Assembly (NCBI GenBank): GCA_002342175.1
Contig: DDPL01000003.1
Coordinates: forward strand, 38,323-45,237
DNA length: 6,915 nucleotides
Origin: Legionellales bacterium UBA2469
GTDB taxonomy: Bacteria; Pseudomonadota; Gammaproteobacteria; Legionellales; Legionellaceae
Direction: 5' to 3'
Position numbers and translations under genes: made by a program. A model generated the notes under the pieces. The model was not told where the DNA came from. It saw only the letters and a program-made list of their open reading frames with translations, and did not search any database. Below, piece by piece: positions 1-6,915 of this stretch (position 1 is its first letter; each line of letters starts with the position of its first letter).

Positions 1-1934
1 AATATAAACATCAGAGCAATAATAAATAGCACTGGTTTTAAATTGGCTTTATTCCATAACATCCACAGATATGTCCTCAACGATGTATCCACATCCATAT
101 GTTTAAGAATGGCCATGGTAAATTGTGGAAAATGAACTTCATTTAACCATTTTTGGGAAATATAGAAATTTTCACCATGTATGGCCCAGGCCCAAACGCC
201 TTGTTCTTGTAAAATATTGACCATTTTTGAAATGATTTGACGCCTATCTTCCTCATGACGAATAAATTGTAATTGGCGAAACAATTTATCATAAGGAGGG
301 TAAGAAAAATTACTTAAATTCTCCCCCCCATGTTTCATTTTTCGATTAGGGCCGTAAAATAGCATTAAAAAATTCTCTGAATCAGGATAATCTGCAATCC
401 ATACATAAAAAAATGTTTGTAAATCACCTGAATTTAATTTGCGCTCATATCGATTTTTATCATACTCACGAACATTTAATACGATACCAATTTTTGCCAT
501 CTGTTTGCGAAACCAGGCCAACACAGCCTTTTCTTCAGGCAGACCGCGTGAAACCACATCAAAATGAATCACCAAATGTTGATGCGTTCTAGGATTGATA
601 CCATTAGGGTAACCAGCCTCTGCTAATAATTTTTTGGCATATTGAATATTTTTCTTAAACGCTTGTTCTTGTGAAACATAGCCTTCAATATTTGGAGGAA
701 TGGGCCCATAAGCCAAAACCCCTCTTCCATTTCTAAAAATGGATAAATACTCATCAAAATCAAAAGCAATACCAATTGCACGCCTTAATTTTTTGGATTT
801 CTCGCTATAACCGCCAACCAAGGGATCATTCATATTAAAACCCAAACCACTCGTGGAATTGGCCATTTCAGTATGCAATTCCATACCTTTTTTCAACAAA
901 TTACCAGAAAGTTTAATATCGCCCCTTTGGTTGAATTGCATGCTATTTTCAAAACTTTCAGCAGGAATAAATGAAGTATCATAGTACCCCTGTAAAAACT
1001 TATTCCATTTTGGTAGGGTCTCTTTTTCAATTGAAAAAATAAATTTATCAATGATGGGTAATTTTCGTTTGATGCCATTCAAGTAATCAAAATCCTCACG
1101 ATAATTTGGATTTCTTTTCAACACAATATTTCTAAATGAATCGTTCTGATAAAACATATAAGGTCCTGTTCCAATGGAAAATATTTTCCATTGATTTTGT
1201 TCAGGGTGTTGTTGTTGATACCAATCCACTTCCCAAGGTAAAGGTGAAAAGAAACCCATAGTTAACCAATATATCCATTGTGAAAAATTCCCTTTAAGCG
1301 TCATTTGGAGCGTATAAGGATCGATGCTTTTAAACCCTTCAATATGATCTGATGAAAAATCATACCATTCTGATAAATTATTTTTTTGATTATCCATATA
1401 TTCTTTAAAACCAACAACATAACGCCTTAATAGGCTTGTCATTGGAGAATGGGAATAAGGCTGCGCAATTCGAAGAATTTGATAAACATAGTCATCTGCC
1501 GACAATTCCCTTCGAAAAGCACTACAATTCGTGTTTTCTTCATCACAAAACCCAGGGTGGGGCTGATAATAAATGCCATGCTTAATTGGAATGGTATAGA
1601 CTGTTTGATAAACATCTTCGCGATTTTCATTCTGAATTTTTTGATGATGTCGATTATAAAATTCAATTTTTGGCATTGATGCCGCAATTAAAGGAACTAC
1701 ACGATAAGGTTTTTTCATAAATTCAAACGTGTATAGCGGTTCATAAATTTGATTAATCAAATAAATAGATTCGGAATCATAGGCTTTTATCGGGTCTAAA
1801 AAAGGCGGTATAGATGAAATGGATTGCAACCCAATCTTTTCATTCTTTTCAAAGGTGTGATATGGCGAATTGAGTGGTAGTCCTAATACTGTTGTCGAAA
1901 AAAGAGCTAAACACGCCAATTGTGCAGTTTTCAT
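1..1934 (-). CDS. Family 5 extracellular solute-binding protein (peptide-type ABC importer), C-terminus cut by left edge
   Basis: The periplasmic binding component of an oligopeptide/dipeptide-type ABC importer, expected to deliver ligand to an inner-membrane permease. The frame is open from the ATG at 1934 to the left edge (644 codons, no stop or frameshift). Residues 1-18 look like a Sec signal peptide ending VLG. Family 5 hallmarks follow in order: a PPFLDP segment (43-48) followed by NQIYEPLY; GTGPY (255-259) before a V/L-x-x-NPNYR-type stretch; LRRAI (383-387) with a downstream GPIPPNIEGY; and AEAGYPNG (438-445). The protein is longer than the usual 500-550 residues, and from about residue 632 it reads LKPVLFIIALMFI, like a membrane helix at the C-terminus. 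No Shine-Dalgarno sequence precedes the start, but the signal peptide supports it. Permease genes may follow beyond the left edge (inference). The ligand cannot be told from sequence. Family assignment is secure; the C-terminal anchor is probable. Confidence 0.9.
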   Translation of the reverse strand, partial: MKTAQLACLALFSTTVLGLPLNSPYHTFEKNEKIGLQSISSIPPFLDPIKAYDSESIYLINQIYEPLYTFEFMKKPYRVVPLIAASMPKIEFYNRHHQKIQNENREDVYQTVYTIPIKHGIYYQPHPGFCDEENTNCSAFRRELSADDYVYQILRIAQPYSHSPMTSLLRRYVVGFKEYMDNQKNNLSEWYDFSSDHIEGFKSIDPYTLQMTLKGNFSQWIYWLTMGFFSPLPWEVDWYQQQHPEQNQWKIFSIGTGPYMFYQNDSFRNIVLKRNPNYREDFDYLNGIKRKLPIIDKFIFSIEKETLPKWNKFLQGYYDTSFIPAESFENSMQFNQRGDIKLSGNLLKKGMELHTEMANSTSGLGFNMNDPLVGGYSEKSKKLRRAIGIAFDFDEYLSIFRNGRGVLAYGPIPPNIEGYVSQEQAFKKNIQYAKKLLAEAGYPNGINPRTHQHLVIHFDVVSRGLPEEKAVLAWFRKQMAKIGIVLNVREYDKNRYERKLNSGDLQTFFYVWIADYPDSENFLMLFYGPNRKMKHGGENLSNFSYPPYDKLFRQLQFIRHEEDRRQIISKMVNILQEQGVWAWAIHGENFYISQKWLNEVHFPQFTMAILKHMDVDTSLRTYLWMLWNKANLKPVLFIIALMFI

Positions 1935-2059
1935 TAATTTAGAAAAAATTCAGACTGTATTTTTAAACTAACATAAGATGACAAAAACCAAAAGATTATT
2001 TACTTTAATATAAAATCGTTACATATTAAACGAATCGACATTTAATTTGCATTTTAATT
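1935..2059. promoter_or_regulatory. Divergent AT-rich spacer with weak promoter-like elements
   Basis: This 125-base spacer separates two divergent genes and must hold both promoters. On the plus strand the best pair I see is TTTACT (1999-2004) and CATATT (2022-2027) with a 17-base spacer. Each matches consensus at four of six positions. Another AT-rich box, TATAAAAT, lies at 2009-2016 without a convincing -35. On the minus strand TTGTCA occurs, but the best -10 downstream (TACAGT) is 19 bases away. Neither start codon has a Shine-Dalgarno sequence. In DNA this AT-rich such matches are common by chance, so the exact boxes are weakly supported. Confidence 0.25.
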
Positions 2060-4693
<2,634 letters not shown>

Positions 4694-4736
4694 TTAATTG
4701 ATTTGAGGAGAATATTAACATATTTTTTTCTTATTT

Positions 4737-4766
4737 TTGGAAAATTTTAGTAATCCTGCTTATACT
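4737..4766 (+). promoter_or_regulatory. Likely sigma70-type promoter of the 11-residue-repeat protein gene
   Basis: TTGGAA (4737-4742) and TATACT (4761-4766) are separated by 18 bases. The -10 box matches consensus at five of six positions and the -35 at four. This predicts a transcript start near 4772-4774, giving a leader of roughly 22 bases that contains the AAGGA ribosome site. The spacing and the fit with the following gene make this the best-supported promoter in the window. Confidence 0.5.
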
Positions 4767-4783
4767 AATGAGGGTTAACCAAT

Positions 4784-4788
4784 AAGGA
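4784..4788 (+). promoter_or_regulatory. Shine-Dalgarno sequence for the repeat protein
   Basis: AAGGA lies 7 bases before the ATG at 4796, which is good spacing for the 16S rRNA tail. It is the only clear Shine-Dalgarno sequence in the window; the starts of the solute-binding protein, the 209-residue protein, ligA and rmuC have none. It fixes the start of this small gene and suggests efficient translation. Confidence 0.65.
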
Positions 4789-4795
4789 AATTATC

Positions 4796-5053
4796 ATGAA
4801 TAAAACAATCGCTACGACACTTTTAATTTGTTCAGGTTTATGTTTTTCATCAATCGCATTTGCCGATAATATCATTTCAGACGCTGTGAGAGGGACCGAA
4901 AATATCGGTAAAGCAGCTGTTAAAGGGACTGCAAAAGTTGGAAAAGCTGCCGTAAATACGACAGGTAAAGTCGGTAAATCAGCTGTCGACACCACTGGAA
5001 AAGTTGGTAAAGATACCGTGCGGGGGGTCGATAAAGTTGTAAAATCTTTATAA
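4796..5053 (+). CDS. Small exported protein made of five 11-residue repeats
   Basis: An 85-residue protein with no function I can assign. Residues 1-23 form a classical Sec signal peptide (MNKT, hydrophobic core, AFA cleavage site), leaving about 62 residues in the periplasm or outside. After a seven-residue linker (24-30), all remaining residues are five back-to-back 11-residue units, beginning V31, V42, V53, V64 and V75. The pattern is V-x-G/T-T-x-K-V/I-G-K-x-x; V at position 1 and K at position 9 are invariant. The mature part is basic and lacks cysteine and aromatic residues. Eleven-residue periodicity with beta-branched residues on one face and Lys/Thr elsewhere resembles the amphipathic helices of synuclein- or LEA-type proteins, which bind lipid or protect membranes; that parallel is inference. 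The gene has its own promoter, a good ribosome site and a strong terminator, so it is probably well expressed as a single-gene transcript. Confidence 0.85.
   Translation: MNKTIATTLLICSGLCFSSIAFADNIISDAVRGTENIGKAAVKGTAKVGKAAVNTTGKVGKSAVDTTGKVGKDTVRGVDKVVKSL
4886..5050 (+). repeat. Five in-frame 33-base tandem units encoding the 11-residue repeats
   Basis: Units at 4886-4918, 4919-4951, 4952-4984, 4985-5017 and 5018-5050 encode VRGTENIGKAA, then VKGTAKVGKAA, then VNTTGKVGKSA, then VDTTGKVGKDT, then VRGVDKVVKSL. Codons for the same residue differ between units (for example GGT or GGA for Gly, GTT or GTC for Val). The protein pattern is therefore kept while the DNA has drifted, which argues for old, selected repeats rather than a recent expansion. 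Confidence 0.85.
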
Positions 5054-5065
5054 GACGAATTCTTT

Positions 5066-5100
5066 AAATATGGTATGATAAGTCATACCATATTTTTTTT
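5066..5100 (+). terminator. Strong intrinsic terminator after the repeat-protein gene
   Basis: A perfect 13-base stem, AAATATGGTATGA (5066-5078) with TCATACCATATTT (5083-5095), closes a 4-base TAAG loop and runs into eight T residues (5093-5100). It begins 12 bases after the stop codon at 5051-5053. The stem is only modestly G-C rich but fully paired. It leaves just 8 bases before the rmuC start codon, so little transcript from the upstream promoter should reach rmuC. Confidence 0.85.
5071..5079 (+). promoter_or_regulatory. Candidate extended -10 element for rmuC inside the terminator hairpin
   Basis: TGGTATGAT fits the extended -10 pattern TGnTATAAT with a single mismatch in the hexamer. 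No good -35 lies 16-18 bases upstream, which extended -10 promoters can tolerate. Initiation would fall near 5086, within the right arm of the hairpin, giving rmuC a leader of about 23 bases free of the hairpin. Part of the match is forced by the palindrome, so chance is a real alternative. Confidence 0.3.
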
Positions 5101-5108
5101 AGTTTCCT

Positions 5109-6335
5109 ATGAATCCATTTTTAAATCTTGTCCTTGCCCTTTTCTTCTCTCAAGTCATTATATTTTTATTCCAATACATCATTCTGCGAAATAATAAAAA
5201 GAACCAACAAAAAATGATTAAATCCGAGTTACATGAACATTTTGTAGATTTTCAACAACAATGGTTAGAAAACATGATGAAACTGGACCAACAAAAACAA
5301 TCTCATCTACAAGAACTATTGTTAAAACAAATGCAAGATATTCGTCATCAGATTTCCCAGCACATGCAACAAAATAATCAAAGCTTATCCTCCCATCTTC
5401 AAACCATGACAAAAGATACCCAACAACATCTTCAAACAATGTCCCAATTTATGCAAGTGAAGCTCAATGAAGGTTTTGAAAAGACCTCAGCAACCTTTCA
5501 TGATGTACTCAAACGTCTCGTGATGATTGATGAAGCGCAAAAAAAGATTTCTGAACTATCAACCCATGTTGTTAGCTTACAAGATATTCTTGTTGATAAA
5601 AAAGCTCGAGGCGCATTTGGTGAAATTCAATTACAAACATTGCTTGCTAATATGCTTCCCAGTCAGAACTATAAAATTCAACACACCCTATCCAACCAAA
5701 AAAGAGCTGATTGCATGTTGTTTTTGCCACAACCAACGGGAAATATTGTTATTGATGCAAAATTTCCCTTAGAAAACTACCAACGTATGATGCAATTTGC
5801 ATCAAGTTCTCCAGAACGTAAACCCTTCCAACAGCAATTTCGTTTAGATATCCAAAAACACATTAAAGATATTGCTGAAAAATACATCGTTCCTTCAGAA
5901 ACAGGAGAGGGTGCGCTTATGTTCATTCCTGCCGAAGCAATTTTTGCAGAAATTCACTCCAATTATCCTGAGTTAATTGAACTATCGCATCGTCTAAATG
6001 TTTGGCTTGTTTCTCCAAGCACCTTGATGGCTGTTCTTACCACTGCAAAAGCAGTACTAAAAGATGATGCGACTCGTCAACAAATACATATCATTCAAAA
6101 ACATTTACATGCTTTGGCTCAAGATTTTCAACGTTTTGATAAACGTATGGAAAAATTATCACGCCATCTCGATCAAGCTCATCAAGATATGACGGATGTG
6201 CATGTTTCTGCTAAGAAAATTACGCAACAGTTTCAAAAAATAGAATCTGCAGATTTAGGACATTTAGCACCACAATCTCGGATTGTTGATAGTGAAAAAA
6301 CAAATGAAGAAAATGATGCTATGATTAATTTATAG
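5109..6335 (+). CDS. rmuC: DNA recombination protein RmuC
   Basis: RmuC family protein; in E. coli its loss raises inversion between short inverted repeats, and the family has a PD-(D/E)XK-like nuclease fold. At 408 residues it is somewhat shorter than the E. coli protein (475). An N-terminal membrane helix (about 5-26) followed by RNNKK anchors it with the bulk in the cytoplasm. A long Gln-, Met- and His-rich coiled coil covers about 31-165. The RmuC core follows: ARGAFGEIQLQTLL (166-179, with E172), VIDAKFPLENY (214-224, with D216 and K218), HIKDIAEKYI (251-260) and ALMFIPAEAIFAEI (269-282). A second coiled-coil segment lies near 326-380, then a polar tail. The ATG at 5109 is the first possible start, as an in-frame TAG lies at 5100-5102. 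No Shine-Dalgarno sequence is visible. A small cysteine-rich gene follows after 23 bases. Confidence 0.96.
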   Translation: MNPFLNLVLALFFSQVIIFLFQYIILRNNKKNQQKMIKSELHEHFVDFQQQWLENMMKLDQQKQSHLQELLLKQMQDIRHQISQHMQQNNQSLSSHLQTMTKDTQQHLQTMSQFMQVKLNEGFEKTSATFHDVLKRLVMIDEAQKKISELSTHVVSLQDILVDKKARGAFGEIQLQTLLANMLPSQNYKIQHTLSNQKRADCMLFLPQPTGNIVIDAKFPLENYQRMMQFASSSPERKPFQQQFRLDIQKHIKDIAEKYIVPSETGEGALMFIPAEAIFAEIHSNYPELIELSHRLNVWLVSPSTLMAVLTTAKAVLKDDATRQQIHIIQKHLHALAQDFQRFDKRMEKLSRHLDQAHQDMTDVHVSAKKITQQFQKIESADLGHLAPQSRIVDSEKTNEENDAMINL

Positions 6336-6358
6336 GGATATCATCACATGGGTTAAAT

Positions 6359-6703
6359 ATGAATATCAAGACAATTTGTATATTTAGCTTCATTTCATTA
6401 TCAAGCTGTCTAGCATGGGCAGAGGAAGAATCCTTAGCAACCCCTCCCAAATGTTGTGTAAATCATGAAGGAATCAGTTATTGTGATAGCACATCAGGTC
6501 GATATATATGCGGTAATGGTGACATTTCACAATGCTACTGCACGCGCCATGCTGTTATGGATCTCCAACTTCTAAAAGGTTGTTGTATCTGGGATGGTGG
6601 TATCGACCATGTTACTAATAAAGGACAAGTCTTTTGCCGAAATGGAAAATTTGCTGAACTTTGCACTTTGCAAAGGCAAGTTAAACAACCTGTAGCATTC
6701 TAA
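6359..6703 (+). CDS. Small exported cysteine-rich protein with an internal duplication
   Basis: A 114-residue protein I cannot assign to a named family. The N-terminus is a clear export signal. Two processing routes compete: signal peptidase I after AWA (19-21), or lipoprotein processing at a lipobox-like LSSC (14-17). The mature part has ten cysteines in two related units. Unit 1 starts with C32-C33, has G38, C42, G47, C51-G-N-G and ends with C59-Y-C61; unit 2 starts with C75-C76, has G81, G89, C93-R-N-G and ends with C102. An even cysteine count in an exported protein suggests disulfides formed in the periplasm. It lies 23 bases after rmuC with no visible promoter or terminator between, so co-transcription is likely. 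Only a weak GGG precedes the ATG at suitable distance. Structural or envelope-stress roles are possible, but no function is shown. Confidence 0.82.
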   Translation: MNIKTICIFSFISLSSCLAWAEEESLATPPKCCVNHEGISYCDSTSGRYICGNGDISQCYCTRHAVMDLQLLKGCCIWDGGIDHVTNKGQVFCRNGKFAELCTLQRQVKQPVAF

Positions 6704-6709
6704 ATCAAT

Positions 6710-6744
6710 AAAAGCGTGCAAGTAATGTCATTGCACGCTTTTTT
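6710..6744. terminator. Intrinsic terminator, probably bidirectional, between convergent genes
   Basis: A perfect 12-base stem, AAAAGCGTGCAA (6710-6721) with TTGCACGCTTTT (6731-6742), has a 9-base loop and a G-C-rich core, followed by a T run to 6744. It starts 7 bases after the stop codon of the cysteine-rich gene. Read on the minus strand the same arms end in TTTTATT, so it can also stop transcription from the convergent gene whose stop codon lies at 6751-6753. Confidence 0.92.
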
Positions 6745-6750
6745 GGGATC

Positions 6751-6915
6751 TTAATACCAACTGGTATAAGCATAACTTCCATCGTAACCACAAACAGTGC
6801 ATGCAGAAGCACAACGAGTCACTTTAGGCTTACAAGTATTGTGACAGTTATTGGATGAGCTAACAGGAACATATGTATTTGAACCGCCGCAGCTCATATC
6901 ATCCATACAACAACC
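6751..6915 (-). CDS. C-terminal end of a second cysteine-rich protein, cut by the right edge
   Basis: Reading the minus strand from the right edge gives an open frame of 54 residues ending in a TAA stop at 6751-6753. It starts GCCMDDMSCGG and ends GSYAYTSWY. Eight cysteines occur (fragment residues 2, 3, 9, 24, 28, 35, 39 and 42), including a CC pair and a C-x3-C/C-x3-C-x2-C cluster, with many Ser, Thr, Asn and Tyr. The composition is typical of a small disulfide-rich exported protein. The leading GCC resembles the GCC that opens the second unit of the convergent cysteine-rich protein, a weak hint of kinship. The N-terminus, start and any signal peptide are outside the window. It converges on the shared terminator, which supports a real gene ending here. 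A metal-binding role is an alternative explanation for the cysteines. Confidence 0.7.
   Translation of the reverse strand, partial: GCCMDDMSCGGSNTYVPVSSSNNCHNTCKPKVTRCASACTVCGYDGSYAYTSWY

Noticed and set aside
893..1687. Short open frames on both strands within the solute-binding protein gene
   Set aside because: They lie in other frames of a continuous 644-codon gene with clear family motifs.
4773..4780. GGTTAACC palindrome at the predicted transcript start of the repeat-protein gene, as a possible operator
   Set aside because: Only 8 bases with no second copy nearby; too short to support a regulator site.
4705..4785. GAGGAG on the plus strand followed by an open frame from ATA/ATT encoding a short hydrophobic peptide (possible leader peptide)
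   Set aside because: It lacks an ATG, GTG or TTG start at usable spacing, and it spans the better-supported promoter of the next gene, so it would be upstream of the transcript start.
6347..6355. ATG GGT TAA mini reading frame just before the cysteine-rich gene
   Set aside because: Two codons with no ribosome site; expected by chance in an intergenic gap.
6754..6767. ATACCA/TGGTAT inverted repeat just inside the right-edge gene
   Set aside because: Six-base arms without a T tract, next to a much stronger terminator; it encodes the terminal Tyr-Thr-Ser-Trp-Tyr residues.

Overview
This is an AT-rich chromosomal window, about a third G+C by eye, that looks like a gammaproteobacterium. LigA and RmuC are clearly recognisable in their bacterial forms, and four of the seven genes carry or probably carry Sec export signals. 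A Legionellales-type lineage is my best guess from composition and gene content, with low confidence. There is no tRNA, rRNA, CRISPR array or insertion sequence. No stretch over 300 bases lacks a gene.

Left part (1-2689). A long minus-strand gene for a family 5 extracellular solute-binding protein (peptide-type ABC importer) runs off the left edge. It keeps an uninterrupted frame for 644 codons and ends, within the window, in what looks like a C-terminal membrane helix. A 125-base AT-rich spacer separates it from a divergent plus-strand gene for a 209-residue acidic protein that I do not recognise.

Centre (2684-4681). ligA, the NAD+-dependent DNA ligase, lies on the minus strand. It is full length with all catalytic and zinc-binding residues present. 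Its last codons overlap the end of the unknown gene tail to tail by 6 bases.

Right part (4682-6744). Divergent from ligA are three plus-strand genes. The first encodes a small exported protein whose mature part is almost entirely five consecutive 11-residue repeats; it has its own promoter, a good ribosome binding site and a strong terminator. Next is rmuC, whose start lies 8 bases after that terminator and whose only visible promoter element lies inside the terminator hairpin. Last is a small exported cysteine-rich protein with an internal duplication, 23 bases after rmuC and probably co-transcribed with it. A strong, probably bidirectional terminator closes this unit. Beyond it, on the minus strand, is the C-terminal end of a second cysteine-rich protein cut by the right edge.

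Functionally, ligA (nick sealing) and rmuC (limits recombination at short inverted repeats) are both DNA-maintenance genes, but they are on opposite strands and separated by the repeat-protein gene, so no operon is implied. The rest are envelope or export-related genes plus one orphan. I see no clear defence system or mobile element. The most unusual items are the 11-residue-repeat protein and the pair of cysteine-rich proteins.
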